From the NCBI GenBank assembly GCA_046350935.1, contig JAXLZK010000007.1:1-64000 (forward strand): a stretch of 64,000 nt of DNA. The letters are read 5' to 3'. The notes under the pieces are model-generated. The model made no database searches and had not been told where the DNA came from. It saw nothing but the letters and a program-made list of their open reading frames with translations. A program made the position numbers and the translations under genes. This DNA is from Nitrobium sp046350935 (GTDB lineage Bacteria > Nitrospirota > Thermodesulfovibrionia > Thermodesulfovibrionales > Dissulfurispiraceae). How positions within the stretch are numbered: position 1 is the stretch's first letter; the number at the start of each line of letters is the position of its first letter. Shown in pieces: positions 41,978 through 50,769 of the stretch.

Positions 41978-42379
41978 TTATTTCTTTCCCGCTATCTGCA
42001 CCCGTATAGTCGCCCTTTCGACCGCCGCCTGCGCCCGCGCGAAATCGACCTTCTCCGCCTGCTTCAGCCTCTCTTCACCCCGTTTTTTCGAGGCCAGCGC
42101 CCTTTCCACGTCGATCTCCTCGGCCCTTTCAGCGCTGTCCGCCAGGACGACGACCCGGTCGGACGTCACCTCGGCATACCCGGAGTTGACGAAGACGTAG
42201 GAGATCTTCCCCTCTTTCCGCAGAATGAGGGTCCCGATGCTCAGGGTGGTAATGAACGGCACGTGCCCCGGAAGCACCCCGAACTCGCCCTCGGTCCCCG
42301 TGGCGGTAATCTCGTCGACCTCCTCGCTCAGCACAAGGCCGTACGGGGTGACAATATCCAGTCTCAGCTTGTTTTCCAT
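41978..42379 (-). CDS. atpC: ATP synthase epsilon subunit
   Basis: A 133-residue central-stalk subunit of F1. ENKLRLDIVTPYGLVLSEEVDEI opens the beta-sandwich domain, GEFGVLPGHVPFITTLSIGTL is the family signature, and a two-helix C-terminal domain (AERAEEIDVERALASKK) can inhibit ATP hydrolysis. The ATG at 42379 is spaced seven bases from AAGGAG; the ATG two codons earlier is too close to it. It is the last gene of the cluster, 93 bases behind atpD and ahead of the terminator. Confidence 0.95.
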   Translation of the reverse strand: MENKLRLDIVTPYGLVLSEEVDEITATGTEGEFGVLPGHVPFITTLSIGTLILRKEGKISYVFVNSGYAEVTSDRVVVLADSAERAEEIDVERALASKKRGEERLKQAEKVDFARAQAAVERATIRVQIAGKK

Positions 42380-42472
42380 CCGCATTCTCCTTGAGCCCCT
42401 TTCCCCTGCGCCGGCAGCGCCTCCGCACCATGCAGCGCGGTCCGAATACGCTTGGGGAGTCCGGGATTCCCG

Positions 42473-43888
42473 TTATCGGCTCCAGCCCAGTTTCCGTGCG
42501 TTCTCCTCGGCCTCCTCGATGGGGCCGACCATGTAGAACGCCTGTTCAGGCATGTCGTCGTACTGTCCCTCCGCAATGGCCTTGAAGCCTTTTATGGTGT
42601 CCGCAAGCTTGACGTATTTTCCGGGCCTGCCGGTGAAGACCTCGGCCACATGGAACGGCTGACTGAGAAACCGCTGGATCTTCCTCGCCCTCGATACGCT
42701 GAGCTTGTCGTCTTCGGAAAGCTCTTCCATGCCGAGAATGGCGATAATGTCCTGCAGCTCCTTATAGCGCTGCAGGATGGACTGCACCTTCCGGGCCACT
42801 CCGTAGTGCTCCTCCCCGATCACGAGGGGATCGAGGGCGCGGGAGGTCGAATCCAGGGGATCCACCGCCGGATAGATGCCGAGCTCCGAGATCTGGCGGG
42901 AAAGGACGACCGTACCGTCAAGGTGTGTAAACGCCGTCGCAACGGCAGGGTCCGTCAGGTCGTCCGCGGGGACGTAGATCGCCTGCATCGAGGTGATCGC
43001 GCCCTTCTTCGTGGTGGTGATCCTCTCCTGGAGAGCGCCCATGTCGGTGCCGAGGTTCGGCTGGTACCCCACCGCGGAGGGCATCCTGCCGAGGAGCGCC
43101 GAGACCTCCGATCCCGCAAGGGTGTATCTGAAGATATTATCGATAAAAATGAGGACGTCCTGGCCCTGGTCCCTGAAATACTCGGCCGCAGTGAGTGCGG
43201 TAAGGCTCACCCGCAGCCGCGCGCCGGGGGGCTCGTTCATCTGCCCGTAGATCAGGGCGACATTGCTGATGACCCCCGATTCCTTCATTTCGCGGTAGAG
43301 GTCGTTCCCCTCCCTCGTCCTCTCGCCGACGCCTGCAAAGACCGAGACGCCGCCGTGCTTCAGGGCGATATTATGGATCATCTCCATGATGACGACGGTC
43401 TTGCCGACGCCCGCCCCGCCGAACATCCCCATCTTGCCGCCGCGGACAAAGGGCACCAGAAGGTCGAACACCTTGACGCCGGTCTCAAAGACCTGGGAGA
43501 CGGGCTCCTGGTCGATAAAATCGGGGGCCGGCCGGTGGATGGGCAACCTCTCTTCGGTCTCGATGGGGCCGAGCTTGTCGTAGGGGTCGCCGACGACATT
43601 CATGATCCTCCCCAGCGTCCCCTTTCCCACGGGGATGGAGATGGGCATTCCCGTATCCCGCACCTTCATTCCCCTGACGACGCCGTCGGTGGTCTGCATG
43701 GCGATGGTCCTCACCTTGTTTTCGCCGAGGTGCGATGCCACTTCGAGGGTGATGTCGAGAGAGGGGATCCCCTTCCCCTCGTCGCCCGGAGACTCTATTT
43801 TCAAGGCGTTGAGAATTGCCGGCAAATCCTTGTCGAATTCCACATCGACAACGGCGCCGATCACCTGCGCTATCCTACCTTCGTTCAT
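42473..43888 (-). CDS. atpD: ATP synthase beta subunit
   Basis: A 471-residue catalytic subunit of F1. GGAGVGKTVVIMEMI is the Walker A loop, VFAGVGERTREGNDL holds the catalytic Glu, IDNIFRYTLAGSEVSALLGRMPSAVGYQP is Walker B and its surroundings, and DPLDSTSRALDP is conserved. Length and motifs are standard. It lies 75 bases behind atpG. Confidence 0.98.
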   Translation of the reverse strand: MNEGRIAQVIGAVVDVEFDKDLPAILNALKIESPGDEGKGIPSLDITLEVASHLGENKVRTIAMQTTDGVVRGMKVRDTGMPISIPVGKGTLGRIMNVVGDPYDKLGPIETEERLPIHRPAPDFIDQEPVSQVFETGVKVFDLLVPFVRGGKMGMFGGAGVGKTVVIMEMIHNIALKHGGVSVFAGVGERTREGNDLYREMKESGVISNVALIYGQMNEPPGARLRVSLTALTAAEYFRDQGQDVLIFIDNIFRYTLAGSEVSALLGRMPSAVGYQPNLGTDMGALQERITTTKKGAITSMQAIYVPADDLTDPAVATAFTHLDGTVVLSRQISELGIYPAVDPLDSTSRALDPLVIGEEHYGVARKVQSILQRYKELQDIIAILGMEELSEDDKLSVSRARKIQRFLSQPFHVAEVFTGRPGKYVKLADTIKGFKAIAEGQYDDMPEQAFYMVGPIEEAEENARKLGWSR

Positions 43889-43963
43889 ACCTGTATCCTC
43901 CTCGCGTATAGTGCCGAATTTATAATGCCAAATCAGGATCGTCCGTCCGCTGCACCGCTGAAG

Positions 43964-44833
43964 CTACTGTTTCAAGGCCTCCACACCACCGACGATGTCC
44001 ATCAGCTCCTTGGTGATGGATGCCTGGCGCGCCTTGTTGTACTGAAGGGTAAGGCTCGCGATCATATCGTCAGCGGCCTTGGTGGCGTTCTCCATGGAGG
44101 TCATTCTCGCCGCCTCTTCGGACGCCTGCGATTCGAGGAGTGCCCTGAAGACCTGAATTTCGAGGTTCTTGGGCAGCAGCTTCTCGAAGATGGCCTGCTG
44201 GGACGGCTCGTAGAGGAAGTCGGCCGCCGCCCCCTGCTCAGCAGCCTCTTCCCGCACGGGCGACAGCGGAAGCAGGCGCACCACGGAAACCTTCTGGACG
44301 AGGGCGGACCTGAATTCGTTGTAGACCAGGAACACCTCGTCGAAGCTCTCGTCGGTGTAGTTGTCGATGATGTCCCGCGCGATCTCCTGCGCGTTTCCGT
44401 AAAAGACCCTGCCGGAAATGCCCACCCAGGACTGGCGGGGGGGGAGGCCCCTCCTCTTCAGAAGGTCGGTGCCCTTCTTCCCGATGGAGCTGACGCTTAC
44501 CGTGATCCCTTCCGCCCGGGTCTCCTTGATGAGCCTGAAAGCCGCCTTCATCACATTGGTGTTGAAAGCGCCGCACAGGCCCTTGTCGCTGGTGAGGACC
44601 ACCACTTCGACCTTTTTCCGGGGCCTGACTTCGAGAAGGGGATGTCCCGCCTCCACAGCCGCCGCAAGCCCGGAGAGCACGGCATGCATTTTATCCGCAT
44701 AGGGGCGCAGCTCGATAATCCGGATCTGCGCCTTCCTGAATTTCGCCGCAGCAACCATTTTCATGGCCTTCGTGATCTGTTTCGTGCTCTTTACCGAGCT
44801 GATTCTCTTCCGAATTTCCTTTAATCCCGGCAT
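43964..44833 (-). CDS. atpG: ATP synthase gamma subunit
   Basis: A 289-residue rotor shaft. The N-terminal helix starts PGLKEIRKRISSVKSTKQITKAMKMVAAAKFRKAQ and the C-terminal helix ends MENATKAADDMIASLTLQYNKARQASITKEL, the two coiled segments inside the alpha-beta hexamer. TSDKGLCGAFNTNV is the family motif in the globular part. It lies 21 bases behind atpA. Confidence 0.97.
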   Translation of the reverse strand: MPGLKEIRKRISSVKSTKQITKAMKMVAAAKFRKAQIRIIELRPYADKMHAVLSGLAAAVEAGHPLLEVRPRKKVEVVVLTSDKGLCGAFNTNVMKAAFRLIKETRAEGITVSVSSIGKKGTDLLKRRGLPPRQSWVGISGRVFYGNAQEIARDIIDNYTDESFDEVFLVYNEFRSALVQKVSVVRLLPLSPVREEAAEQGAAADFLYEPSQQAIFEKLLPKNLEIQVFRALLESQASEEAARMTSMENATKAADDMIASLTLQYNKARQASITKELMDIVGGVEALKQ

Positions 44834-44854
44834 GTATGTTCCCCTTTTCGAGAA

Positions 44855-46363
44855 TTAGACGACAAAGCCCCTCTTGAACTCCGTGATCGCCGCGGCGAGC
44901 TTCTCTTTCAGCGTATCGTCGATCGCTTTCTTCGACCGCAGCTCGCTCCGCACCTCTGCCTTCCTGTCCTTCATGAAAGAGAGGAATTCCGCCTCGAACT
45001 TCTTGATCGCCTCGACGGGCATGTCGTCGAGATGGCCCTGCGACCCGGCAAAGAGGATCATGATCTGGTCCTCAACCGCGAGCGGCACATACTGGTCCTG
45101 TTTCAGGAGCTCCACCATTCTTTTTCCCCTTTCGATCTGGGCCAGGGTGGACTTGTCGAGATCGGAGCCGAACTGCGCGAAGGCCGCCAGCTCCCTGAAC
45201 TGTGCCAGGTCGAGCCGCAGGGTTCCGGCGACCTGCCTCATCGCCTTTGTCTGGGCCGCGCTGCCGACGCGGCTGACCGAGAGGCCGACGTTCACCGCGG
45301 GCCGCACGCCGGCGTAGAAGAGGTCGGGCTCGAGGTAGATCTGCCCGTCGGTAATGGAGATGACGTTCGTGGGGATGTAGGCGGAAACGTCGCCCGCCTG
45401 CGTCTCGATGATCGGGAGGGCGGTCAGCGAACCGCCGCCCAGTTCGTCGCTCAGTTTCGCGGCCCTCTCGAGGAGCCTCGAATGGAGATAGAAAACGTCT
45501 CCGGGATACGCCTCACGTCCGGGAGGACGCCGGAGGATCAGGGAAAGCTGGCGGTACGCGGTGGCCTGCTTGCTCAGGTCGTCGTAGATGATCAGCGCAT
45601 GCTTTCCGTTGTCCCGGAAATACTCGCCGATGGCGCACCCGGTATACGGGGCGATGTACTGGAGAGGCGCGGGCTCGCTGGCGGTGGCGGAAACGACGAT
45701 GGTATGCTCCATGGCGCCGTGCTCTTCGAGGGTCTTCACCACGCGGGCGACGCTCGCCCTTTTCTGGCCCACGGCAACATAGATGCAGACGACGTCGCCG
45801 CCCTTCTGGTTGATGATCGCGTCGATGGCGATGGCCGTCTTTCCCGTCTGGCGGTCGCCGATGATCAGCTCTCTCTGGCCCCTGCCCACCGGGATCATGG
45901 CGTCGATGGCTTTCAGGCCCGTCTGGAGGGGCTCCCTGACCGGCTGCCTGTCGACAATGCCCGGCGCGACGACGTCGACGATGCGGCTCGCCTTCGCCAG
46001 GATGGGCCCTTTGCCGTCGATGGGCTGTCCGATGGCGTTGATGACCCTGCCGACCATCTCTTCTCCTGCGGGGACGGACATGATCTTTCCGGTCCGCTTG
46101 ACGGTGTCCCCTTCCCTGATCTGTGTATCCTCGCCGAAGAGGACCGCTCCGACCATCTCCTCTTCGAGGTTGAGGGCCATCCCGAAGACGTTGTTGGGGA
46201 ATTCAAGGAGCTCCGAGGCCATGCAGGCGTCCAGGCCGTAGATCCGGGCGATACCGTCGCCCACCCCGATGACGACCCCCACCTCGCTGACATCGACCCG
46301 CTTCTCGAAATCCGTTATCTGTCTCTTCAGGTACTCGCTGATTTCATCCACTTTGATTTCCAT
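44855..46363 (-). CDS. atpA: ATP synthase alpha subunit
   Basis: A 502-residue non-catalytic nucleotide-binding subunit. GDRQTGKTAIAIDAIINQ is the P loop, and ALIIYDDLSKQATAYRQLSLILRRPPGREAYPGDVFYLHSRLLERAAK spans the signature and the Arg finger region. The C terminus ends AITEFKRGFVV. It is 4 bases behind atpH. Features and length are standard. Confidence 0.98.
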   Translation of the reverse strand: MEIKVDEISEYLKRQITDFEKRVDVSEVGVVIGVGDGIARIYGLDACMASELLEFPNNVFGMALNLEEEMVGAVLFGEDTQIREGDTVKRTGKIMSVPAGEEMVGRVINAIGQPIDGKGPILAKASRIVDVVAPGIVDRQPVREPLQTGLKAIDAMIPVGRGQRELIIGDRQTGKTAIAIDAIINQKGGDVVCIYVAVGQKRASVARVVKTLEEHGAMEHTIVVSATASEPAPLQYIAPYTGCAIGEYFRDNGKHALIIYDDLSKQATAYRQLSLILRRPPGREAYPGDVFYLHSRLLERAAKLSDELGGGSLTALPIIETQAGDVSAYIPTNVISITDGQIYLEPDLFYAGVRPAVNVGLSVSRVGSAAQTKAMRQVAGTLRLDLAQFRELAAFAQFGSDLDKSTLAQIERGKRMVELLKQDQYVPLAVEDQIMILFAGSQGHLDDMPVEAIKKFEAEFLSFMKDRKAEVRSELRSKKAIDDTLKEKLAAAITEFKRGFVV

Positions 46364-46367
46364 TCTG

Positions 46368-46907
46368 TCACCCCTTTATAAGCTTGTCTCTCAATAGCCC
46401 GAGCTGGCCTCTAATACTGCTGTCGTACATGGTGCTACCTACTCTGATCCGTATACCCCCGAGCAGCGAGGGATCGATTACGTATTCCAGCTCCACATCC
46501 TTTCCGACGATCCGCTTCAGGGAGCCCGCAAGACGTTCCTCATACCCCTTGTCTATCCGTACGGGAGAGGTAACGACAACCTTCGCCTTCTTCCTCATCT
46601 CGCTGTAGAGCGCCTCGGCGGCGGCGGTGATCTCCGGAAGGGCGATGATGGCGTTCTCCGCAACGAGGTACCGGAGAAACCGGGACGCCTTCTCGGGCAG
46701 GGAGAGCTGCCTGCCCACAAAGGAGAGGGCATTCCCCTTCTCCTCCTCGCTGAAGGCAGGACTGACCAGGAGGCTCTTGAAGCTCCTGTCCTTCTCCATC
46801 AGGGCAACGACGGCCCTGAGCTTTTCGAGAGCCGGAGGCATGTCGCCCGCATCGACCGCACTCATGAACTGCTTGGCGTATCTCTTTATTCCTTTGATCT
46901 TTTTCAC
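46368..46907 (-). CDS. atpH: ATP synthase delta subunit
   Basis: A 179-residue peripheral-stalk subunit joining F1 to the b subunits. IKRYAKQFMSAVDAG is the N-terminal helix of the six-helix domain, and ELEYVIDPSLLGGIRIRVGSTMYDSSIRGQLGLLRDKL is the C-terminal signature. The GTG start overlaps the TGA of the second atpF (GTGA). Confidence 0.95.
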   Translation of the reverse strand: MKKIKGIKRYAKQFMSAVDAGDMPPALEKLRAVVALMEKDRSFKSLLVSPAFSEEEKGNALSFVGRQLSLPEKASRFLRYLVAENAIIALPEITAAAEALYSEMRKKAKVVVTSPVRIDKGYEERLAGSLKRIVGKDVELEYVIDPSLLGGIRIRVGSTMYDSSIRGQLGLLRDKLIKG

Positions 46908-47524
46908 TTTTTACCCTCGAGTAACGCAAGAGACTCCTCGAGGAGCCTTCCCTGCTCCTCTACGGTCATCTTGGCCTTGATCTTTTCTTCCGCCATCCGC
47001 ATCGCCGCCTCCACCGCCTCCGCTTTAATCGCGTCTTTGGCGCGCTTCACTTCGTACTCGATATTCGTCTTCGCCTGTTCGAGGATCTTCGCCTTCATCC
47101 TTTCGCCCTCCTCGATCAGCCGGGCCTTTTCCCTCTCCCCGGAAGCCTTTGCCGAGGAGACGATCTCTTCCACTTCCCTGTCCTTGAGCCTGAGCCTCTC
47201 CTCAACGTCAGCCAGGGCCTTCTGCGCGAGCTCCTTGGCCTCCTTGGCCTCCCTGATGCTTCTCTCGATGAGGTCTCTCCTCAGACGGAGATGTTCACGC
47301 AGGGGTTTATTCAAAAATTTGACGAGAACGAAAACGAGAACACCGAAGTTGAGCAGCTTCCAGACCCAGTCCATCAGGGAGCCGCCGCCGTGCGCTCCGC
47401 CGCCCTCCCCGGCAAAGACCGGAGCAGCGAGAAAGAAGAGGACCGAACAGAGTGACGCGGCCGCCGCGAACCTCCCCCCCGGCGGAGCAAGGCGCTTGTC
47501 CGATTTCCGAGCCGTTTTCCTCAT
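46904..47524 (-). CDS. atpF: ATP synthase b subunit with N-terminal signal-like segment
   Basis: A 206-residue stator subunit. Residues 1-40 look like a cleavable signal peptide (FAAAASLCSVLFFLAAPVFAGEGGG). A Gly/His linker, one transmembrane helix (about 50-68) and a long charged coiled coil follow (LRRDLIERSIREAKEAKELAQKAL onward). This b-type with an exported N terminus is known from Geobacter-like F1Fo clusters. Its ATG overlaps the stop of the first b gene (ATGA) and its stop overlaps atpH. Confidence 0.92.
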   Translation of the reverse strand: MRKTARKSDKRLAPPGGRFAAAASLCSVLFFLAAPVFAGEGGGAHGGGSLMDWVWKLLNFGVLVFVLVKFLNKPLREHLRLRRDLIERSIREAKEAKELAQKALADVEERLRLKDREVEEIVSSAKASGEREKARLIEEGERMKAKILEQAKTNIEYEVKRAKDAIKAEAVEAAMRMAEEKIKAKMTVEEQGRLLEESLALLEGKK

Positions 47525-47943
47525 GCTTTCACCAACTTTCTCACAATCTCCTCCGAAAACCTGTCGATTTCCGCCTTCAGCGATCTCCTCGCCTTTTCCG
47601 CTTCCCCCTGGAGCTCCTTCCTCGCCTTTTCGATCATCTCGACAGCCTGCGCCTCCGTCTTCGAGAGGGTCTCCTTCTGCCGGGACTGCCCTTCATCGCG
47701 CAGCGACTCGAAGGCGCTCTTCGCCTTGTTCTTCGAGGCGAGGAGCTCCGCCTGCATCCGCGCCGCCGCTTCATCCTTCCGGAGCATCATTTCGTGCGCT
47801 TCGTCCAGGGAGCCTTTTGTGGCCTTCTCCCTCTCCTTCGCCACCTCCAGGAGGGGTTTGAAAAGGATCTTATTCAGGATAAAAAGCAGGACGAGGAAAT
47901 TGGCGAGAAGCACGACAAACCACTGCGGTTCAAAATTAAGCAT
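47521..47943 (-). CDS. atpF: ATP synthase b/b' subunit
   Basis: A 140-residue stator subunit. MLNFEPQWFVVLLANFLVLLFILNKILFKPLLEVAKERE gives the single membrane helix and the start of the coiled coil. It is shorter than the second b gene and lacks its signal segment, so the two probably form a b-b' heterodimer. The ATG at 47943 has AAAGGTGGTCCT in front, so an upstream start 26 codons earlier is rejected. First gene of the cluster. Confidence 0.92.
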   Translation of the reverse strand: MLNFEPQWFVVLLANFLVLLFILNKILFKPLLEVAKEREKATKGSLDEAHEMMLRKDEAAARMQAELLASKNKAKSAFESLRDEGQSRQKETLSKTEAQAVEMIEKARKELQGEAEKARRSLKAEIDRFSEEIVRKLVKA

Positions 47944-47958
47944 AGGACCACCTTTTTC

Positions 47959-47987
47959 TATATAGTACGGTATATTTGCAAGGTCAA
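47959..47987 (-). promoter_or_regulatory. Sigma-70-type promoter of the atp operon
   Basis: On the minus strand TTGACC (47982-47987) and TATATA (47959-47964) with a 17-base spacer, giving a leader of about 10 bases. A second candidate, TTGACA (48033-48038) with TATTGT (48008-48013) and a 19-base spacer, lies further upstream. Confidence 0.6.
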
Positions 47988-48122
47988 GAAAAAAGGAATA
48001 TCGAGAAACAATACCACACAAACATACTCACTTGTCAAGAAGACGGGGCATGCTCTTTCTTTCGGGGAGGCGGAAGCAGGGGCGGGGATACGGGACGGAT
48101 AACGGCCTGATTTTACGACAGA

Positions 48123-49283
48123 TTATCTTCCCTTCCGCGCGCATTCGCCGAGCAGGGCGGCAGCCTTTCTCATCTCGCCGGGAGTATTGTCTTTTCCCAC
48201 GCTGAGCCGCACTGAGGAGAGGGCATCCTGATCAGAAATGCCCATTGCCTTCAGGACGGACGAAGGCCTCCTGATGCCCGCATGGCAGGCGGAGCCGGCG
48301 GAAAAAGCGAGAACGTCCCCGAGAGCGGCGACGAGGTCCTCCCCGATACTGCCGCGCACGGCAATATTAAGCGTATTGGGGAGGCGCGCTTCCGCATGGC
48401 CGTTCAGCCTGATGTCCAACTCTTCACTGAGGAGCGAGAAGAGCATCTCCCTGAGCGTGCGGGAATGCTCGAAGCGTTCGGAAAGATGACGGTGCGCACC
48501 CTCGCAGGCGGCCCCGAGACCCACGATCCCGACCGTATTCTCCGTTCCCGGGCGGAGCCCCCGTTCATGCCCCGCGCCGAAGAGGAGAGGAACGGGCCAG
48601 TGCGCCGCACTGCCCGGCGGACACCCCTCCTTTCCCCACCCCTTGATCGAGAGGGCGCCGACGCCCTTGGGACCGTAGAACTTATGGGAAACAACCGTCA
48701 GCATGTCGACTCCCAGCTCCGGGACGCGCACCTCCACCTTCCCCACGCTCTGCGCTGCATCGGAATGGAAGGGGACCCCGTACTCCCGGGCAAGTGCGCC
48801 CACCTCCTCGATAGGCTGGAGGACGCCGGTCTCGTTGTTTGAATGCATTAGGGTGATGAGGAGGGTATCTTTCCGTATCGCCTTCCTGACTGCACCGGGG
48901 TCGATGCGCCCGTCGGCATCCACCGGAATCCACGAGACGTCATAGTCCCTCTCCTCAAGCCACCGCACCGGGTTGCTCACGGAGGGATGCTCGATGACGG
49001 AGGTGATGAGGTGCCCCTCCCGCTTCCGGAGCGCAGTGCCGAGAATGGCGAGGTTGTTCGCTTCCGTGCCCCCCGAGGTGAAAACGACCTCGTGCGGCTC
49101 GGCCATGATCAGGCGGGCCACCTGACCGCGGGCCTTCTCGATGGCGGCCTTTGCAGCGGCGCCAAAGCAGTGGCTGCTCGAAGGATTGCCGAAGAGCGGC
49201 AGGCTCTCCACCATCGCCCTCTTCACTTCCTCGTCCAGGGGGGTCGTCGCGTTGTGGTCCAGGTAAATCGGATCGTTCGCCAT
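48123..49283 (-). CDS. Cysteine desulfurase, NifS/IscS type
   Basis: A 386-residue PLP enzyme that moves sulfur from cysteine to Fe-S assembly or tRNA thiolation. YLDHNATTPLDEEV is the N terminus, VFTSGGTEANNLAI binds PLP, and VVSHKFYGPKGVGAL holds the PLP Lys. FSAGSACHAGIRRPSSVL carries the persulfide Cys in a short group II-like loop without the usual S-S-G-S-A-C-T form. It is not linked to an iscU, so NifS, IscS or MnmA-partner roles are all open. It ends an array of minus-strand genes, 13 bases after rapZ. Confidence 0.92.
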   Translation of the reverse strand: MANDPIYLDHNATTPLDEEVKRAMVESLPLFGNPSSSHCFGAAAKAAIEKARGQVARLIMAEPHEVVFTSGGTEANNLAILGTALRKREGHLITSVIEHPSVSNPVRWLEERDYDVSWIPVDADGRIDPGAVRKAIRKDTLLITLMHSNNETGVLQPIEEVGALAREYGVPFHSDAAQSVGKVEVRVPELGVDMLTVVSHKFYGPKGVGALSIKGWGKEGCPPGSAAHWPVPLLFGAGHERGLRPGTENTVGIVGLGAACEGAHRHLSERFEHSRTLREMLFSLLSEELDIRLNGHAEARLPNTLNIAVRGSIGEDLVAALGDVLAFSAGSACHAGIRRPSSVLKAMGISDQDALSSVRLSVGKDNTPGEMRKAAALLGECARKGR

Positions 49284-49296
49284 GCTCCCTCCTTGT

Positions 49297-50169
49297 TTAT
49301 TCCATGTCCCGATGGACGGTCGCGGGCTTCATCTCGTGCTTCAGGAGAATATGCCGGGCGAGCTCTTCCACCAGCGCGGGGGAGCGGTGCCGCCCGCCGG
49401 TGCATCCGATGCCGATGACGAGGTACGACCTGCCCTCCTGTATGTAGTGGGGGAGCAGGAAGTCGAGGAGGGCAGTGATATGGGACAGGAACTCTTTCGT
49501 CTCTCCCCGCTTCAGGACGAAGTCGGACACCGGACCGTCAACCCCCCTGAACGGCTTCAGCTCGGGGATGAAATAGGGGTTGGGGAGAAAGCGCACATCG
49601 AAAAGGAGGTCGATGTCCTGCGGCACCCCGTATTTGAAGCCGAAGGAAATAAGGGAGAGGCTGAGGCGCTGGCCCGCACCCGGGGCGCCGTGGGTGGAGA
49701 TGATCAGGTGGCGGAGCTGGTGGGGAGTATAGTTCGACGTATCGATGATCCTGTCCGCAGCGCTCCGTATCCCCGACAGGAGACCCCTCTCCGCCTCGAT
49801 GGCGGCCTCCATCCCCATTTCCCCGTGCAGGGAGAGGATGGGATGGGGACGCCGGGTCTCCTTGTAGCGCCGCACCATCACGTCCCTCTCCGCTTCGAGA
49901 AAGAGTATCTCGATCCGGTAGCGGCTTTTCAGCGCGGAGAGGATACGGTAGACATCGGAGAGGAACTCCTTCTCCCTGATGTCCACCCCTATGCCGATTC
50001 TCTTTATGTTCTCCCCCGAGCTGATGGTGGAAAGGAAGGGCTCGATGAGGGTGACGGGCAGGTTGTCGATGCAGAAGTAGCCGATATCCTCGAGGGCTCT
50101 CAGGGCCACTGTTTTCCCGGCGCCTGAAAGCCCGCTGACGATAACGACCTTTATGGGGGAGACCTCCAT
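49297..50169 (-). CDS. rapZ: RNase adapter / nucleotide-binding protein RapZ
   Basis: A 290-residue protein of the RapZ (YvcJ) family. VVIVSGLSGAGKTVALRALEDIGYFCIDNLP holds Walker A, followed by FLEAERDVMVRRYKETRRPHPIL. The C-terminal domain IGIGCTGGRHRSPALVEELA binds glucosamine 6-phosphate in E. coli. In E. coli RapZ controls GlmS through GlmZ; here only a nucleotide- and metabolite-sensing role is safe. It follows hpf by 5 bases, the classic rpoN-hpf-rapZ neighbourhood. Confidence 0.95.
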   Translation of the reverse strand: MEVSPIKVVIVSGLSGAGKTVALRALEDIGYFCIDNLPVTLIEPFLSTISSGENIKRIGIGVDIREKEFLSDVYRILSALKSRYRIEILFLEAERDVMVRRYKETRRPHPILSLHGEMGMEAAIEAERGLLSGIRSAADRIIDTSNYTPHQLRHLIISTHGAPGAGQRLSLSLISFGFKYGVPQDIDLLFDVRFLPNPYFIPELKPFRGVDGPVSDFVLKRGETKEFLSHITALLDFLLPHYIQEGRSYLVIGIGCTGGRHRSPALVEELARHILLKHEMKPATVHRDME

Positions 50170-50174
50170 GAAGC

Positions 50175-50696
50175 CTATTTGATGGGCTCTATCAGTCCGT
50201 AGTTCCCGTCGGTGCGGCGATAGACCACGTTGATGTGGCCGGTGACGTCGTTGGCAAAGACGAAGAAATCCTTGTCGAGGAGCTCCATCTGGTGGACCGC
50301 CTCTTCGGAGCTCATGGGCTTCATGTCGAATTTCTTGTGCTTGATGATCCTGCCTCTGTCCTCTGCCGTTGCTGCAGAAGGCTCCCCGGCGGACTTCTTC
50401 TCCCCCTTCCGGTAGGCATGGGCCTTCTCTTTGTACTTCTTCACCTGCTTTTCGAGCTTTTCCACTACCTCGTCGATTGCTGAATAGACTTCGCCGGTCA
50501 CCCCTTCCGCCTGGATCAGGACCCCGTTGACCTTCAGAAGCACCTCGGCCTTATGCCGGTACTTCTCGACGCTCAACGTCACCACCGCTTCGGTGATGTT
50601 GGAAAGGTACTTCTCGAACTTGCCGATCTTCTCCTCAGAATAACTCCTGAGCGCAGGGGTTATTTCGAGATGCCGGCCATTGACGATTACGTTCAT
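50175..50696 (-). CDS. hpf: Ribosome hibernation promoting factor, long form
   Basis: A 173-residue long HPF that dimerises 70S ribosomes in stationary phase. The N-terminal S30AE domain begins MNVIVNGRHLEITPALRSYSEEKIGKFEKY. A Lys/Glu-rich linker (about residues 95-125) leads to the C-terminal dimerisation domain IIKHKKFDMKPMSSEEAVHQMELLDKDFFVF. It lies downstream of rpoN but is separated from it by 250 bases holding two palindromic structures. It may therefore have its own regulation. Confidence 0.96.
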   Translation of the reverse strand: MNVIVNGRHLEITPALRSYSEEKIGKFEKYLSNITEAVVTLSVEKYRHKAEVLLKVNGVLIQAEGVTGEVYSAIDEVVEKLEKQVKKYKEKAHAYRKGEKKSAGEPSAATAEDRGRIIKHKKFDMKPMSSEEAVHQMELLDKDFFVFANDVTGHINVVYRRTDGNYGLIEPIK

Positions 50697-50737
50697 ACAC
50701 TTCCTCCCTTATTCATTTCTGGCATGCTTCATCTATG

Positions 50738-50765
50738 TGCGGAGTGCAGGAACCGGCACTCCGCA
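50738..50765. other. Perfect 10-base hairpin upstream of hpf
   Basis: TGCGGAGTGC pairs with GCACTCCGCA around an 8-base loop, 42 bases ahead of the hpf ATG. There is no T run on either strand, so it is not an ordinary terminator. It could be an mRNA-stability or operator structure. It sits between hpf and the 181-base palindromic element. Confidence 0.6.
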
Positions 50766-50769
50766 TCTG

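Noticed and set aside
42452..44824. A 790-codon plus-strand frame opposite atpD and atpG
   Set aside because: It is antisense to two fully conserved ATP synthase genes and has no recognisable domain or ribosome site.
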